Of a stretch of 64,000 nucleotides of DNA, positions 27,525 through 36,697 are shown piece by piece. The notes beneath the pieces were generated by a model, which was given only the letters and a program-made list of their open reading frames with translations, was not told the origin of the DNA and did no database searches. Origin of the DNA: Acidobacteriota bacterium (GTDB lineage: Bacteria > Acidobacteriota > Terriglobia > Acidiferrales > UBA7541). A program made the translations under genes and the position numbers. Numbering within the stretch: the stretch's first letter is position 1; the number at the start of each line of letters is the position of its first letter. The stretch lies in NCBI GenBank assembly GCA_003223215.1, contig QHYH01000096.1, positions 62,001-126,000 on the forward strand, written 5' to 3'.

Positions 27525-30167
27525 TCACTCGTATCTCAGCGCCACCATCGGATCGACTTTCATCGCTCGTCGCGCGGGCACGGCGCAGCCCAGCGCAGCC
27601 GCAATCGTCAGAACCAATACAATTCCGACAAACGTCAACGGATCGCTGGGCGATACACCCACCAACACCACGCGCAACAGGCGCGTCACCCCCAACGCGA
27701 GGAGCAGCCCAATCGCCACGCCAGGCGCTAGCGGCCGAATTCCCTGGCCAAAGACTAGCCGGGCGACGTCGCTTCGCGAGGCACCCATGGCCATGTGCAA
27801 CCCAATCTCTCGAGTTCGCTGGCTCACCGCGTGCGCATTCACGGCGTACAGACCAATCGCGGCCAGCACCGTCGCCACTCCCGCAAAGACGGTGCAGATC
27901 GCTCCAAAGAGACTTACCGTCAACCGGCTTTCCGCAACACGCTCTTCGAGTGAGCGCACATCATCCAGGGCGAGGTTCTCGTCAAGGCGCTGGACTTCCG
28001 AGCGAAACGCGTTGGCTAAAGTCGTCGGCGGAACCTGCGTACGCGCGATCAAGAACACGCGCCTCGCCGGCTGTTCCGCAAACGGCAAATAAATCAGCGG
28101 ATCGTGCTGCAAGTGATGGCGGAAATTCTGAAGAATGTCCGGCACGACCCCAACCACAGTCAGCCACGGCCCGAGTATTTGCTCTTCCTTTACACGCAGG
28201 CGTTTCCCCAGAGGCTCTTCGCCCGGCCAATACTTTTCGGCAAAGCTTTGATTCACGACTACGATCGGGGTTCCCGCCAGGCCGTCGGAATCCGTGAACA
28301 CTCGGCCGTGTTGCGGTTGCACTTGCATGGTTTGGAAATAATTGTTGCCAACCACCAGACCACCGGTTTCCGGCAGTTGTACTTCGTCGTTCTTGCGGCC
28401 CTCCAGTTCAAACGAGAGGGTCGTCCAGCCGCCAAAAGGTAGCTGCGAGGCCACGCTCGCTGACGCAACGCCCGGCAGCGCGCTCAGGCGTTTCTGCAAG
28501 TTTTCGTGGAAGGCCCTCCAGCTTTCCGGCGGGGCATACTTCTTTTCGGGCAGATGGATTCGCATCGTCAGCACTTGGGAGATGTTCACTCCGATAGGCG
28601 CACTGTACAGCTTCACCGCGCTACGAATCATCAACCCCGCTCCCGCTAACAGCACGACGCACAGGGCCATTTGAAAAGTCACCAGCAGGCTGGAAAGCCG
28701 GAGGCCAAACTTGCTGCCGGACATGCCCGAGCCGCCATCCTTAAGTGCCGCGTTCACGTCGGTTTTGGCTAGCCGCAGCGCCGGCGCTAATCCAAACAGG
28801 ATTCCTGTGCCAACGGAGATCGCCGCCAGATAAATCAAGGCGTTTCGATCCAGCGAGAGATGCAGCCACAAGGGCTTCGCCGTGGAGCCCATTCCCCGAT
28901 CGAACCAGCGCAGTCCGCCCACAGCCACCAACCATCCCAAAAATCCGCCCGCGATCGAGAGCACCACGCTTTCCAACAAAAGTTGGCGAATGATGGGAAC
29001 TCTTCCTGCGCCGATGGCTACGCGAATCGAGACTTCCCGCGCTCTCTCTCCGGCACGCGCCAACAGCATGTTGGCCACGTCGGCGCAGGCAATCAGCAGC
29101 ACAAATCCAACCGCTCCAAACAACGCAAAAAACAGCGGCTTGATGTAGTACAGGCCGCTGATTTCCACAATCGGCCGCACCTCGGCGGTAATGTCCTTGT
29201 TTGCGTCGGGGTATTGGACGGCAAGTCGCTCGGCCAGCGCGCGGAATTCCAACCGTGCCGACTCGAGCGACATGCGATCGCGAAGGCGCCCGAACAGCAT
29301 CAACCCGCGAGCGTTGCGCCGCTCGAGGGTTGCATCGGGAACCAGTGGTACCCACAAATCCGTGTCTTCCGGAAACCGCCGCCCCGGAGGCATCACACTG
29401 ATCACCACGCGCGGCACTTCGTCTACGCGTACGGTTTTGCCGAGGATCGCGGGATCTTGCGCATAGCGGTCGCGCCAAACGTGGTAGGCAAGGATGATCA
29501 CCGCCGGCGCTCCCGGCCGTTCGTCCTCGGCGATAAAGTCCCGGCCCAGCATTGGCTTCTGCTGCACCACGGAAAATCCATTTGCTGACATTTGCACGCA
29601 GTAATAGCGTTCCGGAAGCGCACTGTGGTCGCTCAAATTCACCGCAGTGAGCTGATAGGCGGCCAGCCCAGCGAGAGACTTCACCTGCGTGCGAAAATCG
29701 CGAAAGTCCGGGTATGAAGCACCCCATTCCTGGCTGCGCCCCCTGTCGACGGAGTTCACCATCACGATGCGGTCGCGGTTCTCCAGCCCAAAGTCCCAGC
29801 TCAGGGCGCCATTCACGATCGAGTACATCGCCGTGTCCGCTCCAATGCCCAACGCCAGCGCGATCACTGCCGCTGTGGTAAATCCCGGGTTTTTGATGAG
29901 CAGACGCAGGCCGAATCGAAGGTCGCGCGCCACATGATCCACAAGGCGCAGCGCCAGCGCGTCGCGGCACTCCTCCTTCGCCCGCTCGAGGCCGCCAAAT
30001 TCGATGCGTGCGCGCCGCCAGGCTTCTTCGCGAGGAACGCCGCTGTGCACCAAATCCTCGGCGAATGCCTCGATATGGAGGCGCAACTCTGCATCCATGT
30101 CGCGTTCCATGCGCGAGCGCCGCAGCGCCGCGCGCAACCACGACCGCAACCTGCTCCACGACCTCAT
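27525..30167 (-). CDS. ADOP-type FtsX/MacB permease with prefix domain
   Basis: This 880-residue permease has a cytoplasmic prefix domain at residues 1-80 (RRSRMERDMDAELRLHIEAF, GVPREEAWRRARIEFGGLE), followed by two MacB-core plus FtsX halves and the typical [10 protein letters not shown] end. The first helix is near 95-115 (ALALGIGADTAMYSIVNGA). A GGAG SD precedes the ATG at 30167. It is one of three ADOP genes in a row on this strand, separated by 154 bases from the next. The tandem arrangement suggests local duplication and divergence, since prefix and core sequences differ clearly between copies. Confidence 0.9.
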   Translation of the reverse strand: MRSWSRLRSWLRAALRRSRMERDMDAELRLHIEAFAEDLVHSGVPREEAWRRARIEFGGLERAKEECRDALALRLVDHVARDLRFGLRLLIKNPGFTTAAVIALALGIGADTAMYSIVNGALSWDFGLENRDRIVMVNSVDRGRSQEWGASYPDFRDFRTQVKSLAGLAAYQLTAVNLSDHSALPERYYCVQMSANGFSVVQQKPMLGRDFIAEDERPGAPAVIILAYHVWRDRYAQDPAILGKTVRVDEVPRVVISVMPPGRRFPEDTDLWVPLVPDATLERRNARGLMLFGRLRDRMSLESARLEFRALAERLAVQYPDANKDITAEVRPIVEISGLYYIKPLFFALFGAVGFVLLIACADVANMLLARAGERAREVSIRVAIGAGRVPIIRQLLLESVVLSIAGGFLGWLVAVGGLRWFDRGMGSTAKPLWLHLSLDRNALIYLAAISVGTGILFGLAPALRLAKTDVNAALKDGGSGMSGSKFGLRLSSLLVTFQMALCVVLLAGAGLMIRSAVKLYSAPIGVNISQVLTMRIHLPEKKYAPPESWRAFHENLQKRLSALPGVASASVASQLPFGGWTTLSFELEGRKNDEVQLPETGGLVVGNNYFQTMQVQPQHGRVFTDSDGLAGTPIVVVNQSFAEKYWPGEEPLGKRLRVKEEQILGPWLTVVGVVPDILQNFRHHLQHDPLIYLPFAEQPARRVFLIARTQVPPTTLANAFRSEVQRLDENLALDDVRSLEERVAESRLTVSLFGAICTVFAGVATVLAAIGLYAVNAHAVSQRTREIGLHMAMGASRSDVARLVFGQGIRPLAPGVAIGLLLALGVTRLLRVVLVGVSPSDPLTFVGIVLVLTIAAALGCAVPARRAMKVDPMVALRYE

Positions 30168-30321
30168 GCTCGCTCCGCTTTACCGCGCTAAGGATTCGCA
30201 ATTCGTCCCGGGCCGTCTCGGCAATCACTCCTATGAAAATAGCTGCCTATCGCGTTGAAAACAAAGCATAGGCGCCTGGGTCCATTTTCATCCTTCGTTG
30301 TGGCTCTCCGAGAGCCATGAA

Positions 30322-33036
30322 TTACTCGTACCTCAGGGCCGCCATCGGATCGACTTTCATCGCTCTCCGCGCGGGCAAATAGCACGCGAGCAATGCAACG
30401 AGGATGAGCAGGACGGCGACGGCGACAAACGTTACTGGATCGCTGGCCGCTACGCCAAACAGCAGGCTGGTCATCAATCGAGTCAATGCAAAAGCGCCGC
30501 CCAAGCCGATGACCACCCCGACCAGGGCCATCTTCGCGCCTTGCCTCAGAACCATCTTCAGCACGTTTCCGGGGTGCGCTCCTAGGGCCAAACGAATCCC
30601 GAATTCGCGCCGGCGTTGCGACACCGTGTAAGAAATCACGCCATAGATGCCTAGAATCCCCAGCACCAGAGCCATTCCGCCCGCGATCCCAAGCATTACC
30701 AACGTAAAGGAAGTCCGCATCACGGATTTGTCGTAGACTTCCTGCATCGTCCGTACCGAGGCCAGTGGCAGGGTCGCGTTCACCGACCACACTGCTTGGC
30801 GGACGTCTATGAGAAACCCTGCAGACCCCGCGCGCTCGCTTCGTATGACGAAAGTTACGGTCCTCACTGCGCCCAGGTTACCAGGCCCATAAAGGTCGCC
30901 CATCAGCGAAGGCCAATACACGGTTTCGGGCGCCTTCTCCTGGACGCCGTTTTCACGCACGTCCTCGATGACGCCGATTACCTCGTGCCACGGCATGGAA
31001 GGGAATTCCCTTAATTGCTTACCTATGGCCGCGGAGGGCGTGCCCCACATCTCGCGAGCCAGGTTCTCAGAAACCATCACTACCGGCCGAAGGCGGTACA
31101 CTTCCGTCCATGTCAGTCCGCGGCCAGCTACGATGCGCGTGCCCGCGGTGCGAAAGAAATCGGGTGAAACCTGCTTGAATAGCCGGAGTGGCGGGATCGC
31201 GTCATCAGAGTAAACTTTGTCCCGCGCATAAATTGCGTCCCACGGCGCGTCGAACCCTTCCATGGGCATTTTGCTGATGAATCCCGCGGACATCACACCG
31301 GGGATCGCGGCAAGGTTGTCGACAATCCCGTTTTGTATTCGCGTGACCCGCTCCGGCTCCTTTACCAGGGAATCCGGAATGGAGACTCGCAGTACCTGAA
31401 GGTGCTTCGCGTCCGTGAATCCCGGTTCGACTCGGCGCAATGCCTGGAACGTGCGAATCATTAAACCGGCGCTCACGAGCAGCACGAACGCCGTCGCCAC
31501 CTGGCCTGCCGCCAGAACGCTTCGCGCGCGGTGGCGCTCCCGGCTCATACTCATCGAACGCCCCGCGCTCCCGAGAGCCAACGAAGCCCGTGACCCGGAG
31601 TATTTCAACGCGGGAATTAGTCCGAACAACAAACCAGAGAGCAGCGAAAGAAGTACAGTGAATCCGAACGCCCGCGTATCCAGCGAAATCTCGCTTAGAC
31701 GGGGCAAGTTGGCCGGACCCAGGGCTGAGAGCAGGCGCACGCCGCCATTGGCGAACGCCACACCAAGCGTGCCACCCAGCAGCCCAAGCATCAGGCTCTC
31801 GACGAGGAGTCCCCGGACGATGCGTCCTCGCCCCGCCCCGAGCGCCGCGCGTACCGCCAATTCCTGCTGTCGCGCCTCTACTTTTACCAGCAATAAATTC
31901 GCTACATTGGCGCAGGCGATCAGCATCACCAATCCGATCGTTCCCATCACGACCCACAGGACATCGCTCGCGTTGCCTATTACCTCTCGCTTCAACGGAC
32001 GAATGTTGGGCGTGATTTTCCACGTCTCGTAAACATGCGGATCGGTGTGGGGCCCGTTCGACCAAGAGTCCATCCAGATCGGCAGCATGCGCGTCAGGTC
32101 TCGATCGGCTTGCGCCGGCGTGACGCCGGGCTTCAGCCGGGCGATCCCTTGATATCCGAAACCTGCCAGAATGAGTTTTCCGCGTTCGAAGGCGAGTGGC
32201 ACGACTAGGTCGAATTCTGCGTCGACGAGACGAAACCCTTGCGGCATGACTCCCACGATTTCGCGAGGGCGCGAATCCGCCGTGAGATTCAGTCCCACCG
32301 CCGAGCGATCACCGCCGAACCGGCGCTGCCAATAACCGTAGCTCAGCATCACTCTTTCCGGCCCGCCCGGAATTTGGTCAGCCGGCGAGAGCCATCGGCC
32401 CATTTCGGGCGGAACGCCAAGCGCCTGAAGAACACCATCGCTGATCTCGACCGTGCGCACCTGCTCCGGCTCGGCAAGGCCGGTAACGTTCGCCGTGCCC
32501 GCGACCCAAACTCCCAACGACTGAAAGGCGTGGTTTTGTTCGGCGTAGGTGAAATACATGGAGGGCGAGAGAAGCAAGCCGGTTTCGAAGTCCGCCAGTC
32601 CCGCTGCGCCGGGCGCGACTTGGTGGAGCGCAACCAGCTCCTCGGCCTTCGGATAGTTCAGCGGCTTCAGTAACACGCTATTCACGACACCGAACACGGC
32701 GGTGTTGGCACCGATGCCAAGAGTCAAGGTAAGGGTCGCCACGACCGTAAAACCGGGCGTTTTGCCAAGCATGCGCAAGCCGAAGCGCAAATCCTCGAAA
32801 AGGCTGTCGATGAAATTTACGCCACGCGCCTCGCGGCATTCTTCCTTGGCGCGCTCGATGCCGCCGAACTCGATCCGCGCACGCCGCATCGCTTCTTCGC
32901 GGGGAACGCCCCTGCACACCGAGTCTTCGGTGAACGCCTCGATGTGAAAGCGCAACTCCGCATCCATCTCGCGCTCCATCCGCGAACGCCGCGCCACCGC
33001 TCGGGCCGACGACCAAATGCGATTCCAGAACCTCAT
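30322..33036 (-). CDS. ADOP-type FtsX/MacB permease with prefix domain, PadR-linked
   Basis: This is a 904-residue permease beginning MRFWNRIWSSARAVARRSRM. It has a prefix domain (MEREMDAELRFHIEAFTEDS to ECREARG), a first helix near 90-110 (LTLGIGANTAVFGVVNSVL), duplicated MacB-like core/FtsX halves and a VDPMAALRYE end. The start at 33036 overlaps the stop of the PadR gene by 4 bases (ATGA), and the 48 codons open upstream lie inside PadR, so they are excluded. PadR control of this gene is therefore likely by co-transcription and coupling. The substrate is unknown, and no ATPase partner is present. Confidence 0.92.
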   Translation of the reverse strand: MRFWNRIWSSARAVARRSRMEREMDAELRFHIEAFTEDSVCRGVPREEAMRRARIEFGGIERAKEECREARGVNFIDSLFEDLRFGLRMLGKTPGFTVVATLTLTLGIGANTAVFGVVNSVLLKPLNYPKAEELVALHQVAPGAAGLADFETGLLLSPSMYFTYAEQNHAFQSLGVWVAGTANVTGLAEPEQVRTVEISDGVLQALGVPPEMGRWLSPADQIPGGPERVMLSYGYWQRRFGGDRSAVGLNLTADSRPREIVGVMPQGFRLVDAEFDLVVPLAFERGKLILAGFGYQGIARLKPGVTPAQADRDLTRMLPIWMDSWSNGPHTDPHVYETWKITPNIRPLKREVIGNASDVLWVVMGTIGLVMLIACANVANLLLVKVEARQQELAVRAALGAGRGRIVRGLLVESLMLGLLGGTLGVAFANGGVRLLSALGPANLPRLSEISLDTRAFGFTVLLSLLSGLLFGLIPALKYSGSRASLALGSAGRSMSMSRERHRARSVLAAGQVATAFVLLVSAGLMIRTFQALRRVEPGFTDAKHLQVLRVSIPDSLVKEPERVTRIQNGIVDNLAAIPGVMSAGFISKMPMEGFDAPWDAIYARDKVYSDDAIPPLRLFKQVSPDFFRTAGTRIVAGRGLTWTEVYRLRPVVMVSENLAREMWGTPSAAIGKQLREFPSMPWHEVIGVIEDVRENGVQEKAPETVYWPSLMGDLYGPGNLGAVRTVTFVIRSERAGSAGFLIDVRQAVWSVNATLPLASVRTMQEVYDKSVMRTSFTLVMLGIAGGMALVLGILGIYGVISYTVSQRRREFGIRLALGAHPGNVLKMVLRQGAKMALVGVVIGLGGAFALTRLMTSLLFGVAASDPVTFVAVAVLLILVALLACYLPARRAMKVDPMAALRYE

Positions 33037-33377
33037 ACTTCCTCTGGTGTGCTTTGCAGGATTCCCGCGATGACGTCCGCCATGCGGTTCCACTTCTCCG
33101 CTTCCGTTTGCAATTTGCGCCGGCCCGCCGCGGTCAGCCGGTAGTATTTCGCTTTGCGCTTGTTTTCCGATTCGCCCCATTCGCTCGAGATCCAGCCCTG
33201 ATGCTCCAGGCGATACAGCGCGGGATACAGCGAGCCTTGCTGAATCTCCAGCCGGTCTTTCGAAATCTGTTGGATGCGCAGCAAGATTCCGTAGCCGTGC
33301 AGCGGCCCCAGCGAGACCGCTTTGAGGATCAGCATGTCCAGCGTCCCCTGCAGCAGCTCCATTTGTTTTTTGTCCAT
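33033..33377 (-). CDS. PadR family transcriptional regulator
   Basis: This is a 114-residue PadR repressor of the ADOP-linked type. MDKKQMELLQGTLDMLILKA is followed by LGPLHGYGILLRIQQ, then LEIQQGSLYPALYRLEHQGW and the basic ENKRKAKYYRLTAAGRR. The ATG at 33377 is supported by the AGGAG that forms part of the upstream operator arm. A longer frame to 33569 would cross the promoter. It is the first gene of a minus-strand unit ending in the ADOP permease it overlaps. Confidence 0.92.
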   Translation of the reverse strand: MDKKQMELLQGTLDMLILKAVSLGPLHGYGILLRIQQISKDRLEIQQGSLYPALYRLEHQGWISSEWGESENKRKAKYYRLTAAGRRKLQTEAEKWNRMADVIAGILQSTPEEV

Positions 33378-33385
33378 CAAGAACT

Positions 33386-33431
33386 CTCCTAGACGGACTA
33401 GGAGGCTAGCGCGGCTTCCCCAGGCTGTCAA
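33386..33431 (-). promoter_or_regulatory. PadR promoter with perfect operator palindrome
   Basis: On the minus strand TTGACA (33426-33431), 17 bases and TAGCCT (33403-33408) form a promoter. The operator CTCCTAG-N5-CTAGGAG (33386-33404) overlaps its end and also contains the ribosome-binding site of the PadR gene. The 7-bp arms are perfect. Confidence 0.65.
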
Positions 33432-33582
33432 GGAGAAAAGAAAAGAAAGGATGAAGGTGCGTCTTCTTACCAGTTCGCGGAAATTCCCGCTATCTCTTTT
33501 TTGTTGCCCTCCATCTCGATCGAGTGACCGGACGCTCAAAAGCGAAATTTCCGCGAATCCCAAGGGCACGACATCCGTCCAA

Positions 33583-33933
33583 CTAGATATCGGTCGGACT
33601 CTTTTTGCGATTCAGCGCGTCGTCACGCCGAAAGATCTCAGGCTGGCTGCTGTTCAACAACTGTCCGGTGACCACCAGCCGATTACGTGCTGGATGCCAC
33701 TCAAGGCGCACGTCGAGTTCATAGGGCTCGGCGCGATAGAGCAGGTGCCTTTGACAATGTGCCGCCGACCGTACACCAGGTGTCGCGGCGGCCAAACTAT
33801 GGAAGACTAACTCAACCCGCGCCCGTTCGTTGTGGCGGTGCGGCCCGCTTGCCGGACAACCCGGATTGGGACGGACCGCAAATTCAATCGACTTGGTGCG
33901 GGCCGGAAAGCGCAGAGGCTGGGAATAGCGCAT
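33583..33933 (-). pseudogene. Truncated conserved protein fragment
   Basis: The 116-codon frame has no plausible N-terminus, but its middle looks protein-like: ELVFHSLAAATPGVRSA, RHLLYRAEPYELDVRLEW and RLVVTGQLLNSSQP. From memory this resembles a small acidobacterial family often placed near ECF sigma factor genes, but I cannot confirm it. The C-terminus is cut off after about residue 95 by unrelated residues. It lies in a 918-base stretch (33405-34323) with no intact gene and beside a kinase remnant, so decay is likely. Confidence 0.35.
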
Positions 33934-34112
33934 CGATTGGGGTCCCGTTCATTCCTTTTCCGCGTAGTGTCCTCCAGTGCAGCATTCCTTCGAACGCTAC
34001 AAACTTCAGACACTCGCGTAAATCGTCGAAATGCCAGATGGCCCTGGCGATTGGGGTGTTTGATAACCACTTAACTTGAGAAAGAGGACGGTGCCAAGCC
34101 AAGATTCGTTTT

Positions 34113-34258
34113 TTCGCAGAACAATACTTGGCATGCAGCTGAGGTATCCCCCTTCGAGGGCAGGCTTCTCTTTGCCATTTCATAGAGCACCACGCCAAAC
34201 GAGAACAAATCCGTCGCTGCACCCAAGCTCTTGCCGAGGGCCTGCGCCTAGTACACCA
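34113..34258 (-). pseudogene. Remnant of a Ser/Thr protein kinase gene
   Basis: Read on the minus strand, this region gives AQALGKSLGAATDLFSFG, then VVLYEMAKRSLPSKGDTSAA. This is kinase subdomains VIII-IX, as in the usual SPEQALG...TDLFSFGVVLYEM...LPF. A stop codon stands where the conserved Ser-Pro-Glu should be, and nothing kinase-like flanks the piece. It is a decayed fragment of a PknB-type kinase gene, so no product is expected. Confidence 0.6.
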
Positions 34259-34323
34259 CAACAGATTGCGCATCCTTCGTTAAGATCAGCTCAAAATGTC
34301 GCGTTCTCCTTTATTCTCTTCTC

Positions 34324-35253
34324 ATGCGCTACGTCCTCGGATTTGATGGCGGCGGCACAAAGACGGAATGCGTGCTGATGGACGAAACCGGTGCGATTCT
34401 GGCTCGCTCGCGCTCCGGCGCATCCAACGCCGTCAACGTGGGAGCGGAAGCTTCCGCTGCGGCCCTCGCGGAGGCCGGCAAAGAGGCGCTCGGTTCGGCT
34501 GCGAAGTCGCCCTTCGATGTCGCTTGCCTTTTGGCTGGCATTTCTGGCGCAGGCGAGCCCTCGGTTCGCGCGGAGATTCAGGCGCATCTCAAAGTCGTCT
34601 TTCCCACGGCTACCCTTGTCGTTACCAGCGACTTAGTTCTTTCTCTCGCCGCCACCGCGGAAATTCCGAGCGTCGTAGTGATCGCCGGCACAGGCTCTGC
34701 CGTGCTCGGCCGAACGTCCCCACTCAAGGTTGCTCGCGCGGGCGGATTTGGACCCGTCATTGGCGATACGGGAAGTGCCAACGACATCGGCCGAACAGCC
34801 GTGGCGCGGTGCTTCCAGAAGTTCCTCAACAAAGAAACGTTTCTGCTGACCGACGAGATCTGCCGTACTTTCCATTGCACGTGGCCGCAATTCGTCGATC
34901 TCGCGCGCCAGCAACCCGCGGTCATCTTCCCGAAAGTGTTTCCTATCGTGGCGAAGGCCGCAGAATCGGGCGACTTTTCTGCGCGGGCGATCCTTTCTAT
35001 GGCCGCGGCAAATCTAATAGAACAGGTCCGCGAAGTCGTCGGCCATCTCGAGTTGCGGAACACAAACTTCTTCCTTGCCAAGACGGGAGGGGTTTTCGAG
35101 GGCAGTCCCTTTCTAGGTGAACAGTTCGACCTTCTGCTTGGGCAAATGGTCCACAACGCCCGTCCCGGCCCGCTCCCGCGGCCAGTTGCCGAATCGGCAG
35201 CGATGCTCGCGCGCGACGCCTTGACGAGCCCGCTCGAAATCCCGGAAAGTTAA
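34324..35253 (+). CDS. BadF/BadG-type ATPase, probable GlcNAc/MurNAc kinase
   Basis: This is a 309-residue member of the ASKHA sugar kinase/BadF group. It has phosphate-1 motif GFDGGGTKTE (6-15), phosphate-2 motif VVIAGTGSAVLG near 116-127, and GGFGPVIGDTGSANDIG after it. Bacterial relatives include N-acetylglucosamine kinases and clostridial MurK, which phosphorylates MurNAc and GlcNAc at O6. If so, it would supply MurNAc-6-P for MurQ, which the window otherwise lacks a source for. That link is inference, since the gene is 29 kb from murQ. The next gene starts 3 bases after its stop, so they form an operon. Confidence 0.75.
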   Translation: MRYVLGFDGGGTKTECVLMDETGAILARSRSGASNAVNVGAEASAAALAEAGKEALGSAAKSPFDVACLLAGISGAGEPSVRAEIQAHLKVVFPTATLVVTSDLVLSLAATAEIPSVVVIAGTGSAVLGRTSPLKVARAGGFGPVIGDTGSANDIGRTAVARCFQKFLNKETFLLTDEICRTFHCTWPQFVDLARQQPAVIFPKVFPIVAKAAESGDFSARAILSMAAANLIEQVREVVGHLELRNTNFFLAKTGGVFEGSPFLGEQFDLLLGQMVHNARPGPLPRPVAESAAMLARDALTSPLEIPES

Positions 35254-35256
35254 TTC

Positions 35257-36078
35257 ATGCCCGAGTTTGTCGCCCCCGAACCTGTGGCCCAAGATCGCGA
35301 ACGCGCGCGCGTCGCCACCGGCGATGAGCTGGCCGCGCTTCTGCATCATCCTTCCGCAGACGTGCTCCTGGCGCTGCTCGACAATCCCGCGCTCGACGAA
35401 CCTCAGCTTTGTTTGCTGCTGGAACGAAAAGATCTTCCCGGCGAAGTTCTCGAAGAAGCGGGCAAGCGCAAGCCGCTCCTCAAAAGCTATCGGGTCAAGC
35501 GCGCTCTTTGTTTTCATCCCCGCGGACCGCGCCTGGCTACTCTCCGGCTGATTCGTGACCTCTATCTGATGGATCTCGTTCAACTGGCGCTTTCGCCCGC
35601 CGTCCCTGCGGAACTGAAGCGCAACGCCGAAGAACAACTGCTCATGCGCCTTCCGCAGATTCCGCTGGGTCAGAAGATCACGCTCGCGCGACGCGGTCCC
35701 GGTCGCGTTGCAGGCGCGCTGTTGACGGAAGGTCATCCTCAAGTGCTCGCGGTGGTCCTCGACAATCCTTATTTGACCGAAGCGCAAGTCCTGAAAGCTC
35801 TTTCCCGTCAGAAACTCCCGCCCGGGGTGGTCCCGGCGATCATTCATCACCGCAAGTGGTCCATCTCCTACAACATTCGAATCGCCGTGCTTCGACAGCC
35901 TAATGCGCCCCTGAACGCGATTCTTTCTTATCTGCCTCAGCTCACCGTCTCCGACCTACGCGAGCTGGCGGCCCCCGGTATTGTTCCCGAAACCCTGCGT
36001 CGCTATATCCAGGCCGAAGTCCAGCGCCGCCTCGGGGCCGCTGTTTCCAAAGGGCCTCCCGCATCCAGGGGCCAATGA
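35257..36078 (+). CDS. Conserved protein with HEAT/LRV-like helical repeats
   Basis: This 273-residue soluble protein is built of helical repeats with recurring phrases such as HPSADVLLALLDNPALDEPQ, then HPQVLAVVLDNPYLTEAQV and APGIVPETLRRYI. This resembles leucine-rich-repeat-variant or HEAT-like scaffolds. There is no signal peptide and no catalytic motif. It is probably co-transcribed with the BadF-type kinase 3 bases upstream. The function is unknown, and a protein-interaction role is a guess from the fold. The 228 bases after it hold a short hairpin (ACGCCG/CGGCGT, 36186-36202) that may end the operon. Confidence 0.6.
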   Translation: MPEFVAPEPVAQDRERARVATGDELAALLHHPSADVLLALLDNPALDEPQLCLLLERKDLPGEVLEEAGKRKPLLKSYRVKRALCFHPRGPRLATLRLIRDLYLMDLVQLALSPAVPAELKRNAEEQLLMRLPQIPLGQKITLARRGPGRVAGALLTEGHPQVLAVVLDNPYLTEAQVLKALSRQKLPPGVVPAIIHHRKWSISYNIRIAVLRQPNAPLNAILSYLPQLTVSDLRELAAPGIVPETLRRYIQAEVQRRLGAAVSKGPPASRGQ

Positions 36079-36306
36079 ACGCGGAGTCCGTTTGTCGGAT
36101 TCTTAAGGCTTGACGAGCCGAATCCAGCCGCTCTGCCGTTTCATTCGAATGACTTGACACTCTCGATAAGATTGACGGGAACAAAACGCCGCCTTTCGGC
36201 GTCGTATTCCCCGTGGCGATACTTAGCGTATTCTTGAACCATTCGTGCGGCGAGCGGGCTTGGGCGCCTTGGGATCTTAACCCTGGCAGGGGGTCGCAAC
36301 CAGAAT

Positions 36307-36645
36307 ATGGGCTTGGAGGATTATTTATCCCGGCGCCTGGAACGCCGCTGGGCGCTGCGTTACCCGTTCCGCACCGGTCTCGAGATCGAGTGGGGCTCCG
36401 CCGTCCTGCGCGGCAATACCAGGGACATCAGTTCGAACGGAATGTTCATCGAAGTACCCGACACGTTGTGGGTCGGCGCCGGCTTTACCGTGCGCTTGCA
36501 TCTGCCTCAGCCCGTCAAACTCGATTGTCAGGTGAAGCGCGTCGAACCCGGCCGCGGCATGGGTGTCTCCGTAGCCCTCTCCGAGAACGAAAGTCAGAAG
36601 GCCTATCACCAACTTTTGTCATCGCTCGCTCCCCCCGGGAATTGA
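36307..36645 (+). CDS. PilZ domain protein
   Basis: This is a 112-residue single-domain PilZ protein, a cyclic-di-GMP receptor family. The two binding motifs are visible: RxxxR as R14-R18 in ERRWALRYPF, and DxSxxG as D40-S42-G45 in DISSNGMF. The rest forms the beta-barrel (VQRVEPGRGMGVSVAL-like segment near 82-97). The acidobacterial subgroup often has such short PilZ proteins without an output domain. It is a single gene, with a zinc-ribbon membrane protein gene 52 bases downstream. Confidence 0.85.
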   Translation: MGLEDYLSRRLERRWALRYPFRTGLEIEWGSAVLRGNTRDISSNGMFIEVPDTLWVGAGFTVRLHLPQPVKLDCQVKRVEPGRGMGVSVALSENESQKAYHQLLSSLAPPGN

Positions 36646-36697
36646 CGGCGGCTTATACTAGGGGGGGCCCTTACAGCCGGGTCCCGTGTGGGGAAGA

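Noticed and set aside
28741-30228. 495-codon open frame within the ADOP permease in another frame
   Set aside because: Codon-phase shadow of the permease, with Arg/Gly-rich translation.
31421-31445. tRNA-like GGTTCGACTC
   Set aside because: Lies inside the ADOP permease coding sequence; no acceptor stem or anticodon arm could be folded around it.
24875-33036. Tandem permeases as a MacAB-type exporter operon
   Set aside because: No MacA-type membrane fusion protein and no ATPase; sequence features fit the orphan ADOP family.
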